Shown here one piece after another: positions 18,224 to 26,891 of a stretch of DNA of 64,000 nucleotides. The translations under genes and the position numbers were made by a program. The first letter of the stretch is position 1. Every line of letters begins with the position of its first letter. The notes beneath the pieces were generated by a model, which made no database searches, was not told the origin of the DNA, and worked only from the letters and a program-made list of their open reading frames with translations. This DNA comes from Aliidiomarina halalkaliphila (lineage in GTDB: Bacteria; Pseudomonadota; Gammaproteobacteria; Enterobacterales; Alteromonadaceae): NCBI RefSeq assembly GCF_007096385.1, contig NZ_VJWL01000001.1, positions 62,001-126,000 on the forward strand, in the 5' to 3' direction.

Positions 18224-18260
18224 GCGGCTCACATGGAAACTCTTGGTTCCTGTGAGCCGC
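18224..18260. repeat. Perfect inverted repeat at the end of the bat operon
   Basis: GCGGCTCACA and TGTGAGCCGC are perfect 10-bp arms; GGAA/TTCC extends the stem to 14 pairs with one bulged T. It lies 13 bp past the batD stop in the direction of batD transcription. No T tract follows on either strand, so it may stabilise the 3' end or act with Rho rather than be a classical terminator. Confidence 0.75.
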
Positions 18261-18272
18261 CTATGTCTCTGG

Positions 18273-20033
18273 TTAATGATGAGGATAGAGGGGCGGCAGA
18301 GTTTGCTCCTGTTCGGTACCTTGGTGTCTGTGAACTCGTGTTAGCGTGGCCCATAGTGCTTTGCCACCGATCCACGGCGTTTTCTCTGGGCTGTACAACG
18401 AGGCTTCAAGTTGTTGCAGTGATTCATTGAGTTCCTCGGATTGCACACTTTGCGCAATCGCAGCGAGTCCTGCCGCGGGGCGCCCAGTGCGCGCTTGATG
18501 CCAAGCATAAAGGGCAGACTTACAGGCGGCGGCGTCATTGTTTTGGCAAGCATTTTTAACGGCCTGTAATGCGCCACGGGCTGCAACAGGTACTGTAGAT
18601 GCTGAATCCGTTGATTGTTTACGTTGACGCAGGCGCAGGAGCGCCCAACCTAATGTCACCAGCCAAAGTAGGAAACAGAGGCCCGTGAGTAACCACCATT
18701 GATATGGTAACGGTGCGGGCGCCGAGATTGGTACGGGATCCAGGCTTTGTGTTTGCTCCCGTGTCGAAGGTGCTTGTTCGGGCGCTTCGGGTGTTTGCCC
18801 CGATAACTCCGACACATCTACATTGCCCGGAGGCAAAATGCCTCCGGGGGGCGCGATGACACGAACCGTGCGCTCGGGTAATTCTGCATACTCAAGCTGG
18901 TCTGTCTGCGTATTCCACCAAGGAATTCGGATCGCGGGAAGCGTGAACTCGCCAGCGTGCGCTGGAATAATCGCAGCGCTGTACTGCGCTCGAGCGACCG
19001 GTCCTCCGCGTAACACCCGCATTTCCGTTTGACCACGGTCGGGGTATACGCGCAATGCCTGAGGGTACTCAATAGTTATACCCGGCAACTGCTCTGGGCG
19101 AACTCCAGCTGCGGTGAAGGTGACAGTACGGGTGATTGGTTCGCCAAGTGTCCATAGGGTTTCATTTGGATCCCATTGTTCTTCCAGCAACACATGTTCA
19201 CTCGGCAACCAATGGCCCGTGAAATTACTTGGGCGCGGGCGCACGTTCAGATCAAGCGCATCCGAGCGTGCTGAAATTGATTCAAGGCGCCCAAAGGCAC
19301 TAAAACCACCGCTTGGAGCGACTCGTACTTGCCCATCGAAACGAATGGGGCGAATGGAAAAATCACCACTACGGCGTGGTGTTAACAGGTAAGTGCGTGT
19401 CAATACCTGGTAACGGCGCCCATCAATAATATCTTGTGACTGACGATCTTGACCGAGTTGTTCCACATGAAAATGTTCTAGCTCGGGAAGCTGAATACTG
19501 CCGGTCTCCAGTTGCATGGCCAGAAATAGACGAACAGTGAGGCGGACTTGTTGCTGAACATAAGGTTGCTGTGTGTCTAATTCCGCCTGCAGAAAGTAAT
19601 CTTCATGCTGATTGCCATCTTGGTGTTGTTCAACGACCTGCAACGGAATGGGTTGTGTCGTTGCGCCTTCAATGGTCAGTGCGGGAATTTCATAATCGCC
19701 CGCTCGTGGTGCAATTAATGTCACTCGCCACTCTGTGCTGCGAACACTTTGATTATTAATTACCGACGCTGACGAGCTCACGGCAGTGCCACGGATATCA
19801 AACCCTTGCAGAAACTGCTCAGGTTGAAAGGCATTGCGGGGAAGCCCTTGGTTTGCGGTGACTGTAAGGGTAAAGGTTTCAAACTCCAGCACGGGGTTTT
19901 TATTTATACTGGCGGTCACTTCTAAGTCTTGCGCTTGGGCAGGCAGAGTGAAGCATACAGCGATGCTTAGTATCGCCATGGTGAGCCATTGCATCCGTGT
20001 GAGTTGCCGCTGAGACTTACCTATATATCGCAT
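18273..20033 (-). CDS. batD: BatD family protein
   Basis: A 586-residue membrane-anchored periplasmic protein. A signal peptide ends near TLPAQAQ; Ig-like BatD repeats follow (VTASINKNPVLEFETFTLTVT...), and a single transmembrane helix (about 437-460) leads to a cytosolic tail. BatD is the last gene of the bacteroides-aerotolerance-type operon, whose precise biochemical role is unknown; links to oxidative and envelope stress are reported for other bacteria. The ATG directly follows the stop of the previous gene and has GAGG upstream. Confidence 0.88.
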   Translation of the reverse strand: MRYIGKSQRQLTRMQWLTMAILSIAVCFTLPAQAQDLEVTASINKNPVLEFETFTLTVTANQGLPRNAFQPEQFLQGFDIRGTAVSSSASVINNQSVRSTEWRVTLIAPRAGDYEIPALTIEGATTQPIPLQVVEQHQDGNQHEDYFLQAELDTQQPYVQQQVRLTVRLFLAMQLETGSIQLPELEHFHVEQLGQDRQSQDIIDGRRYQVLTRTYLLTPRRSGDFSIRPIRFDGQVRVAPSGGFSAFGRLESISARSDALDLNVRPRPSNFTGHWLPSEHVLLEEQWDPNETLWTLGEPITRTVTFTAAGVRPEQLPGITIEYPQALRVYPDRGQTEMRVLRGGPVARAQYSAAIIPAHAGEFTLPAIRIPWWNTQTDQLEYAELPERTVRVIAPPGGILPPGNVDVSELSGQTPEAPEQAPSTREQTQSLDPVPISAPAPLPYQWWLLTGLCFLLWLVTLGWALLRLRQRKQSTDSASTVPVAARGALQAVKNACQNNDAAACKSALYAWHQARTGRPAAGLAAIAQSVQSEELNESLQQLEASLYSPEKTPWIGGKALWATLTRVHRHQGTEQEQTLPPLYPHH

Positions 20034-21869
20034 TTAAAATCCTCGAGGTGGTCGTTGCATCTGCCGTCGCTGCGCTTCTCGCTGTAATCGGTTGCGCAGT
20101 ATTAATGCAGGATCTTCTTCGACGCGACGAAGTAACTGTTCAAGTTCGGCGCGCTCCTCATCAGTAAGGGTGTCGTCGTCGAACAAAGATGCAGACTCTT
20201 CTTGCTTTTCCATGCCCGCATCGGTGTCGGTATCGGTTTCAGTTGTGTCAGGTTCGTCTTGGCTGGTCTCGTCGTTGCCTTGTTCATCCTGGCTGGATGA
20301 ATCCTCTGTATCGTTATCCGCATCGGGATCGGCGCTGTCTTCTGGGCGCATATCCTGATTATCCTGATCTCCCTGTTGAGGCTCGTCGTTATCATCACGC
20401 TCGTCGGATGATTCGGAGTCGCCATCATCGTCGCCATGGGCATCCTGTTGGTCTCGCAACGACTTCACTAACTCGTAGTTCTCGCGTGCCTCCTGCCAAT
20501 CGGGCTGCTTCGTAAGAGCGTCCTGGTAGGCAGTAAGGGCGCCCTCGAGATCACCTAATTGTGCCAAAGCGTTACCTAAGTTGTACTTATATTCGGCACC
20601 TTCTAGTTGTGCATATAGTTCTGCAGCGCGCGAGAAGTTGCCCGCTCGATAGTGGGCTTGTGCTTGATGCGCAAGGGAGTGAAAGCGTTCAGCGGCTTGC
20701 TCGTAATCCCCCATCTGTTGCAATCGTGCCCCTTGTTGGTCGGCATTGAGTAGGCTTTGTTCCAAGAGGGACAAGCGTGCGCGGGGAGCGATGTTAGTCG
20801 ATGGCTCTGCTTGCTCCGTCGCATAAGCTGCCTGCGGTAGCAGCAAAGATGAGATCATCAGTATAGGGAGGCAATACAGCACACCCCGGCGCGCAGCGAA
20901 CAATGCAAAGGGCAATATGAAAAGCACGACAAAGGGACCCAAATCACGCCATTGGTCGCCCTGTTCCATGGTTTCTATAAAGGCCTGCTGATCGGTTTCA
21001 GAAGCGGCGAGCAGCTGTTCGATATCCGTATTGTCTTGTTGATACGCCACATATTGACCACCGGTCATTCGGGTGATCTGCTGTAAATACGCGGGCTCTA
21101 AGCGTGGCAAAATAACCCGCCCTCGTTCGTCCCGAATCAACTCTCCATCTCGGCCTCGCACTGGCGCACCGTCTTGAGTCCCGACCGCTAACACATGAAC
21201 TCGCCATGCTTTGTTTCGCAAGAAACGGCGCACGTCATCCATATCGCGGTTACTAATACCACCGGTAAACCAATAGATGTCGCCCTCACGGTAGCCTGCG
21301 GCGGACAGCAGACGATCTGCTTCTTCAAATCCCAGTAATGGATCATGCCCCGGACTTGGCATGAGTTCGGGCTCCAATACCGTCAGGCTTTGCAGAATAT
21401 TCCGACTGTCCCGGGTCAGTGGGGTCACAGTAAAGGCGTCACCGGCATAGGCGATAAGTCCTAATTGTCCGTCACCGAAGCGATTCACCAGATCTACCGC
21501 TTTAAAGCGCATTCGCGTGTGGCGATCTGGGGCAATATCTTGAGCACGGGTTTGGATACTGGCGTCGAACAACACCACGGCACCCTTATCTGCTTGAAAC
21601 ACGGGCACCTGTACTTGATCGATTGCAGGCCCCGCTATTCCGATAATTCCTAGTAGAAGGCTGAGCCATAAACTCAATGGTGCCATCCAGCTCCTTCTGC
21701 GCGAACTAGCTTTGTATAATTGAGCGGCGAGGTGGCCTGCGATCAGGGGACGAGATTCGCTCCGCCGTTGTGCGCGTCGCCACAGGTATGGTGTGAAAAC
21801 CAACAAGGGAATCAATAACAATAGCCACAGCGGACGCAACCAATATACGCCAAAGGTTAGGAGCTCCAT
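20034..21869 (-). CDS. batB: VWA-TPR protein (BatB/BatC fusion) with degenerate MIDAS
   Basis: A 611-residue protein joining a BatB-like VWA domain (about 95-270) and a BatC-like TPR region (about 400-460, EYKYNLGNALAQLGDLEGALTAY repeats), then a very acidic Asp/Glu/Gln-rich tail (about 465-550) and a basic C terminus. Hydrophobic helices lie near 8-28, 62-82 and 290-335. The MIDAS metal site normally reads DxSxS plus a later Asp; here it is D102-A-S104-I-Q106 and TGG (202-204), so metal binding is doubtful. The ATG at 21869 overlaps the end of batA by 13 bp. The first in-frame start at 21917 would lie deep inside batA. Confidence 0.87.
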   Translation of the reverse strand: MELLTFGVYWLRPLWLLLLIPLLVFTPYLWRRAQRRSESRPLIAGHLAAQLYKASSRRRSWMAPLSLWLSLLLGIIGIAGPAIDQVQVPVFQADKGAVVLFDASIQTRAQDIAPDRHTRMRFKAVDLVNRFGDGQLGLIAYAGDAFTVTPLTRDSRNILQSLTVLEPELMPSPGHDPLLGFEEADRLLSAAGYREGDIYWFTGGISNRDMDDVRRFLRNKAWRVHVLAVGTQDGAPVRGRDGELIRDERGRVILPRLEPAYLQQITRMTGGQYVAYQQDNTDIEQLLAASETDQQAFIETMEQGDQWRDLGPFVVLFILPFALFAARRGVLYCLPILMISSLLLPQAAYATEQAEPSTNIAPRARLSLLEQSLLNADQQGARLQQMGDYEQAAERFHSLAHQAQAHYRAGNFSRAAELYAQLEGAEYKYNLGNALAQLGDLEGALTAYQDALTKQPDWQEARENYELVKSLRDQQDAHGDDDGDSESSDERDDNDEPQQGDQDNQDMRPEDSADPDADNDTEDSSSQDEQGNDETSQDEPDTTETDTDTDAGMEKQEESASLFDDDTLTDEERAELEQLLRRVEEDPALILRNRLQREAQRRQMQRPPRGF

Positions 21870-22852
21870 AAACGCCCCCTTAGCTGCTGTGGTGATGGCA
21901 GCAACATCAACAACCATACAATCAATGCAAGGATGAGAGGGTAGTGAACGAGGCTGCGTTGGGGGCGCAGGTATTGGTCGTCGCTGGCGATAGGCTCGAG
22001 TCGATCGATGAGTTCATAAATGCGTTCCATTTCCTCAGTGCTGCGTGCACGAAAATATTCACCCCCAGTAGCTCGAGCAACTTCATTCAAAAAAATCTCA
22101 TCTAGGTCAGCACTTGGGTTAAGTCGGCGCTCGCCAAAGATTCCGCGCACAGTGACTTCATCCGAGCCAATCCCAATCGTGTGAATTTTCACATCGTGGC
22201 TTTTCGCCAGTTGAATCGCTTGCTCTGCATTAATTTGCCCCGTGTTGATCATGCCATCGGTGAGCATCAATACGACTCGTTCTTTGCTATCGCGCTCAAC
22301 GAAATAACGAATTGATAAGGCAATGGCATCGCCTAAGGCAGTGCGTTGTCCGGCGAGTCCAATAAATGCCTCTTCCGCCATGGTTGCCACGGTTTCGAGA
22401 TCGCTGGTGATAGGAACGTAAACGTGCGCGGAATCTGCATATACGATCAGGCCGATACGATCGCCGCTACGGCGCCGAATAAAGTCAGCCAAGATGGCGT
22501 GAGCCGCTTCTAAGCGAGTAACTGTGCGACCATTGAGCTCCATGTCGTCCATTTGCATGGAGCCCGATAAATCTAATGCAATCATTATCTCGCGTGCTTC
22601 AGGGTTAAGCGCAATAGGCTCACCAACCCAGCGGGGGTGTGCTGCGGCACTCACAAGCGCAATCCATATGAGACTCGGTAATAACCAACGGCTCCACTGT
22701 GCGCTGTTCTGCTTAGTAGGCTCTGGAGCAAGGTAACGGGCCTGCGGCATCCAGATGGCAGCGGCGGTACGCTGAATTCTCGGAAGCAGAAAACGTACTA
22801 GGATCGGTAGTGGGAGCAGCCAAAACAACCAGGGCCAAGCGAACTCAAACAT
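21857..22852 (-). CDS. batA: BatA-like VWA membrane protein
   Basis: A 331-residue membrane protein with an N-terminal pair of hydrophobic helices (about 5-25 and 56-72), a VWA domain and a C-terminal helix. The MIDAS is intact: D94-L-S96-G-S98 and MLTDG. VWA domains of this operon are thought to bind partners through Mg. The ATG at 22852 overlaps the end of the DUF4381 gene by 8 bp and has a G-rich ribosome site; a long in-frame extension to 23041 would lie inside that gene and is rejected. Confidence 0.9.
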   Translation of the reverse strand: MFEFAWPWLFWLLPLPILVRFLLPRIQRTAAAIWMPQARYLAPEPTKQNSAQWSRWLLPSLIWIALVSAAAHPRWVGEPIALNPEAREIMIALDLSGSMQMDDMELNGRTVTRLEAAHAILADFIRRRSGDRIGLIVYADSAHVYVPITSDLETVATMAEEAFIGLAGQRTALGDAIALSIRYFVERDSKERVVLMLTDGMINTGQINAEQAIQLAKSHDVKIHTIGIGSDEVTVRGIFGERRLNPSADLDEIFLNEVARATGGEYFRARSTEEMERIYELIDRLEPIASDDQYLRPQRSLVHYPLILALIVWLLMLLPSPQQLRGRLWSS

Positions 22853-23312
22853 CGGCGCCCCCTTTGTATAACCAGCGAGTTTGGGCGGCCCATTGCTGCA
22901 TGAGAGCTTGGTATCTACGCACCGACTCTTCGTTATTGGACTGATACAACCGGTCGCTAAAAGCGCGTAACTGCGTTTGAAAATTATTGGAGTTTCCATT
23001 GGGCCCAGTGTTGACAAGAAAGTCGATCCAGTCTTTGCCATGAAGCTGGTTTATTTCGAGAGGCACCTGAGCCATGCGCAGGCCTCGTTTAACGGTGCTA
23101 TTGATCGCACTTAAACTTTCGTGGGGACGTTGCAACTCAGCTAATACCAAACGTCGTGGGCGGGCGCGTGCATAGGCCCGAAAGCATGATCGGATAATTA
23201 AGCATAACCCAACGACGCATAGGCAAATAAGTACCCACCAACCCCAGGCAAGAGGCCACCACCCGACGTCACCGGCGGCAACAATATCATGCAGTTGATC
23301 AAGGGGATTCAT
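22845..23312 (-). CDS. DUF4381 domain membrane protein
   Basis: A 155-residue protein beginning MNPLDQLHDIVAAGDVGWWPLAWGWW, typical of DUF4381, with one transmembrane helix (about 20-42) and a cytosolic helical tail. The family is found almost only in moxR-bat operons; its role is unknown. The ATG overlaps the stop of the DUF58 gene (ATGA), and its own stop overlaps the batA start. Confidence 0.88.
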   Translation of the reverse strand: MNPLDQLHDIVAAGDVGWWPLAWGWWVLICLCVVGLCLIIRSCFRAYARARPRRLVLAELQRPHESLSAINSTVKRGLRMAQVPLEINQLHGKDWIDFLVNTGPNGNSNNFQTQLRAFSDRLYQSNNEESVRRYQALMQQWAAQTRWLYKGGADV

Positions 23313-24277
23313 GAGCGTACCTCATGCCATTGTTGTGCAGCCGGCAATGCAGAACTGATGGTATGTGTTGGAATACCCGCTTGCTGTAACAGTTGTAAGC
23401 GTTGCGCGCGCCAAAATTGGGCGCGCTGCTGCCACTCTTTGCGATAGCCTTCGTCATTGAGCAGCGCTTGGCGCTGGCGCTCTCCGTCAAAAAATTGGAT
23501 ATCGGCGGTTAAGGCCGGAGGTAACGCAAGTTCCAACGGATCGTCGACTAAGATTGCGGTGACCGCATGATGACGACGTAAACCTCGAAGCAAACTTAAG
23601 GTGTCGTCGTTAAGATCGGAGAAGTCGCTGATCAAAACCACATCTGCACCGGGTCGGCATAGTGAATGAAGGCGTTGGATTTGTTTGCTCAATGGTTGCA
23701 CAGGCGCATATTTAGCATAGGTTTGTGGACGTTCAGGGTGCATTGCGATCAGTTGCTTTAATAACATCAGGGCGCCATGTTGACGACTTTGAGGGCGCAC
23801 TTCTACGTGGGACGCGGCATTAAAAATCAATCCGCCTATACGATCGCCTCGTTGAATCGCGTGCCAACATATACCCGCTGCAACATGAGCCGCTTGTACT
23901 GACTTATATAATAGTTCGGAGCCAAACAGCATGCTTTGGCTGTAGTCAACACAGACAAACACCGGCCTTTCGGTTTCTTCCCGAAATAGCTTGGTGTGGG
24001 TTTTACCGGTACGGGCGGTGACTCGCCAATCGATCGCGCGAATATCGTCGCCCGCTTGGTAATGGCGTACTTCATCGAATTCCATACCACGCCCACGAAA
24101 GCGGCTTAATTTATTGCCGCTTTGTTGCACCGTGCCCTGACGTTTCGGCATAGGTAGCGGCAATGGTCGCGCCCGGTATGCGAGCAATTCAGGCATGCTC
24201 GGCTGCACACCGCTGACCTGATGAGTAGCTAGCCACTCTTGCGCTGAAAATTTCGTTACTTTTGCGGGGCTCGACAT
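23309..24277 (-). CDS. DUF58 domain protein
   Basis: A 322-residue soluble protein with the DUF58 core motif, read here as HYQAGDDIRAIDWRVTARTG and KLFREE, and a VWA-like fold (CVDYSQSM, VVLISDFSD). DUF58 proteins regularly accompany MoxR ATPases. The ATG at 24277 is preferred over the GTG one codon upstream because of its distance from AAGG. moxR ends 24 bp upstream. Confidence 0.92.
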   Translation of the reverse strand: MSSPAKVTKFSAQEWLATHQVSGVQPSMPELLAYRARPLPLPMPKRQGTVQQSGNKLSRFRGRGMEFDEVRHYQAGDDIRAIDWRVTARTGKTHTKLFREETERPVFVCVDYSQSMLFGSELLYKSVQAAHVAAGICWHAIQRGDRIGGLIFNAASHVEVRPQSRQHGALMLLKQLIAMHPERPQTYAKYAPVQPLSKQIQRLHSLCRPGADVVLISDFSDLNDDTLSLLRGLRRHHAVTAILVDDPLELALPPALTADIQFFDGERQRQALLNDEGYRKEWQQRAQFWRAQRLQLLQQAGIPTHTISSALPAAQQWHEVRS

Positions 24278-24301
24278 CACTTAAAACCTTTCATTGCACG
24301 G

Positions 24302-25261
24302 CTATGGCGCGGGTACACACTGCAAAATACGGTCGATGACCTGATCCTTTTGAATACCGTCGGCTTCAGCTTCGTAGCTTAATATCAGGCGGTGACGCAA
24401 AACATTATGGAGGAGGGCACTGACATCTCCAGGGGTCACATAGTCTCGTGACATTAACCATGCCTTGGCCCGTGCACAGCGATCCAACGCGATAGTGGCG
24501 CGAGGGCTCGCGCCGATAGAAATCCAGTGCGCCAACTCCTCGTCATAATCCGCAGGGTGACGGGTGGCCATAATTAACGCGACAAGGTACGCTTCAACCG
24601 CCGGATCCATGTGTAACCTGAGGAGATCTTTGCGGGCTGAAAGTATCGATGCTTGCGATACTGGGTTGTCCATTGACGACTCACCCTCTAATCGTTCACT
24701 TCGCGTTAAGGTAAGGATTTCTTGTTCAGTCGCGGCATCGGGATAGCCAAGCGACAGATGTAACAGAAAGCGATCCAGTTGTGCTTCTGGTAGTGGGTAG
24801 GTACCTTCCTGCTCAATCGGGTTTTGGGTTGCCATCACTGTATAAAGAGCTGGTAAAGGGTAGGTGCTGCGGCCAACGGTGATTTGTCGTTCCGCCATCG
24901 CTTCAAGTAATGCCGATTGTACTTTTGCAGGTGCGCGATTGATTTCATCGGCCAATACCAGATTGTGAAAAAGAGGCCCTTGTTGAAACACAAACTCGCC
25001 GGTTTCCGGGCGATAGATATCTGTTCCAGTGAGGTCGGCAGGCAGCAGATCAGGGGTAAATTGGATACGATGGAAGTTACCTTCGATCCCTTTGGCTAGC
25101 GCTTGAACCGCACGGGTTTTGGCAAGGCCTGGGGGCCCTTCAACAAGTAAGTGACCATCCGCCAATATAGCGATTAAGAGATGTTCAACTAAGCTCGGTT
25201 GTCCGAGTACCTGCGTGTTCAAGTAGTCCTGAAGTTGCCTAAATGCGACCGCTGCGGCCAT
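24302..25261 (-). CDS. MoxR family AAA+ ATPase
   Basis: A 319-residue AAA+ chaperone-like ATPase, first gene of the moxR-DUF58-DUF4381-batA-batB/C-batD operon. Walker A GPPGLAKT, Walker B NLVLADEINRA, the sensor 1 ATQNPIEQEGTYPLPEAQLDRF and the C-terminal lid ASPRA are complete. MoxR proteins are proposed to act with VWA proteins in metal insertion or complex assembly, which fits the two VWA genes downstream. GGGGTAG gives a good ribosome site for the ATG. Confidence 0.94.
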   Translation of the reverse strand: MAAAVAFRQLQDYLNTQVLGQPSLVEHLLIAILADGHLLVEGPPGLAKTRAVQALAKGIEGNFHRIQFTPDLLPADLTGTDIYRPETGEFVFQQGPLFHNLVLADEINRAPAKVQSALLEAMAERQITVGRSTYPLPALYTVMATQNPIEQEGTYPLPEAQLDRFLLHLSLGYPDAATEQEILTLTRSERLEGESSMDNPVSQASILSARKDLLRLHMDPAVEAYLVALIMATRHPADYDEELAHWISIGASPRATIALDRCARAKAWLMSRDYVTPGDVSALLHNVLRHRLILSYEAEADGIQKDQVIDRILQCVPAP

Positions 25262-25492
25262 AACTACCCCTTATAATAATTGATGAATTGGCTTCTGGCG
25301 TATCGCCACCCTGCTAGAAAATGGCGTCCTAATGGACCCTTCGCCGGCACCTGAGTTCCCTGCAACGCCCTATTTTGCGACAACATGCGCGGTATTGCGA
25401 TATATGGAGGTTTTATAGTGAAAAGACAAGGTATCACGTCTGCTTGGCCCATGTGCGGGTGATTGGATCAACTATACTAGGAAACAATCATC

Positions 25493-25521
25493 TTAACGCT
25501 ATGGTTTTATTTTTCTATAAA
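25493..25521 (+). promoter_or_regulatory. Promoter of fadI-fadJ
   Basis: TTAACG (25493-25498, 4/6) and TATAAA (25516-25521, 5/6) with a 17-bp spacer; start expected near 25528, directly upstream of the palindrome at 25546. Confidence 0.6.
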
Positions 25522-25545
25522 TCTCAGTAGAATCGAGAGTCATTC

Positions 25546-25558
25546 GTGGTCAGACCAC
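25546..25558 (+). promoter_or_regulatory. FadR-like operator upstream of fadI
   Basis: GTGGTCAGACCAC is a perfect 13-bp palindrome whose core TGGTCNGACCA matches the FadR consensus as I remember it. It lies about 20 bp downstream of the predicted start and 19 bp before the fadI ATG, a repressor position. Binding by FadR or another fatty-acid regulator is inferred. Confidence 0.6.
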
Positions 25559-25577
25559 TAACAGGTAGGGGATATAT

Positions 25578-26891
25578 ATGTCAGCTCCAGGGCAAAGTTT
25601 GCGGACCCCACAGGGTGATCGCATAGCGATTGTTGCAGGCTTACGGACACCATTTGCAAAGCAAGCAAGTTTCTTTCACGGCGTACCCGCATTGGATATG
25701 GGTGCCATGGTGGTGCAGGAATTAATTCAGAAAACCGGCTTGGATCCTAATCTCGTTGAACAGCTCGTGTTCGGACAGGTCGTGCAAATGCCGGAAGCGC
25801 CAAATATTGCGCGAGAAATCGTGTTGGCAACCAGTCTGCCGGTGAGTACTGATGCATACAGTGTGAGTCGGGCCTGCGCCACGAGTTTCCAATCCACTGT
25901 GAGTGTTGCAGAAGCCATGCTTGCAGGTAGTATTTCCGTCGGTATTGCTGGCGGTTCGGATTCCTCGTCGGTGCTCCCGATTGGCGTATCAAAAACATTA
26001 GCCCGCGCACTTGTTGACCTCAATAAAGCGCGGAGCCTTGGTCAGCGATTGAATATTTTAAAGCGATTGCGCTTTAAAGATTTATTACCCGTGCCACCCG
26101 CGGTAGCAGAATACTCAACCGGGTTGTCAATGGGGCAAACCGCAGAACAAATGGCAAAGTCGCATGGTATTTCTCGTGCGGATCAAGATAAATTGGCTCA
26201 TCGTTCTCACCAATTGGCGCATCAGGCTTGGGAAAAAGGGTTACTGAGCGACGAAGTCATGGTCGCCCATGTGTCACCATATAAAGAGTATCTGGAGCGT
26301 GACAACAACATTCGTGAGAACTCAGAATTAGCGGGCTATGCTAAGTTACGCCCAGCCTTTGATAAAAAGCATGGTAGCGTTACCGCAGCGAATGCAACCC
26401 CCCTCACTGATGGTGCCGCTGCGATTTTATTGATGACGGAGAGTCGAGCGAAGGAGCTTGGTTACACGCCTCTTGGATATATTCGCAGCTATGCTTTCTC
26501 AGCGATTGATGTGCATGAAGATATGCTGATGGGCCCGTCTTACGCGACACCAATTGCACTGGATCGTGCAGGCATGAAGCTCAGTGATTTAGATTTGATC
26601 GATATGCATGAAGCCTTTGCTGCGCAAACGTTAGCGAATATGAAGATGTTCGCGAGTCAAAAGTTTGCGAAAGAAAAACTGAATCGTTCGGAAGCGATTG
26701 GCGAAATCGATGAGTCGAAATTCAATGTGTTGGGCGGCTCTATCGCCTATGGTCATCCCTTTGCCGCAACAGGAGCGCGCATGCTCACGCAAACTTTACG
26801 TGAGCTACAACGCCGCGGTGGCGGTACCGCACTAACAACGGCCTGCGCTGCAGGTGGCTTAGGTGCTGCAGTAATAGTGGAGACTGAATAA
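25578..26891 (+). CDS. fadI: FadI, 3-ketoacyl-CoA thiolase
   Basis: A 437-residue thiolase catalysing the last step of fatty-acid beta-oxidation as the beta subunit of the FadIJ complex. It has the nucleophilic Cys in SRACATSFQ, the GGSDSSS loop, the histidine region MHEAFAAQ and the C-terminal Cys in [10 protein letters not shown]. Length and the long loop agree with FadI rather than FadA. AGGGGAT precedes the ATG. The stop overlaps the fadJ ATG (TAATG), so the two subunits are made together. Confidence 0.97.
   Translation: MSAPGQSLRTPQGDRIAIVAGLRTPFAKQASFFHGVPALDMGAMVVQELIQKTGLDPNLVEQLVFGQVVQMPEAPNIAREIVLATSLPVSTDAYSVSRACATSFQSTVSVAEAMLAGSISVGIAGGSDSSSVLPIGVSKTLARALVDLNKARSLGQRLNILKRLRFKDLLPVPPAVAEYSTGLSMGQTAEQMAKSHGISRADQDKLAHRSHQLAHQAWEKGLLSDEVMVAHVSPYKEYLERDNNIRENSELAGYAKLRPAFDKKHGSVTAANATPLTDGAAAILLMTESRAKELGYTPLGYIRSYAFSAIDVHEDMLMGPSYATPIALDRAGMKLSDLDLIDMHEAFAAQTLANMKMFASQKFAKEKLNRSEAIGEIDESKFNVLGGSIAYGHPFAATGARMLTQTLRELQRRGGGTALTTACAAGGLGAAVIVETE

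Larger units (their letters stand above)
25262..25577. other. Divergent control region between moxR and fadI
   Basis: 316 bp without a confident gene. It holds the fadI promoter and palindrome listed separately. I see no clear sigma-70 pair for moxR. A 14-codon frame starting GTG at 25418 has a good GGAGG site but no other support. Confidence 0.6.

Noticed and set aside
25418-25462. A 14-codon frame (GTG start, GGAGG ribosome site) upstream of fadI
   Set aside because: It lies before the predicted fadI promoter, so it is not in the fadI leader, and no other evidence supports translation. Kept as a mere possibility.
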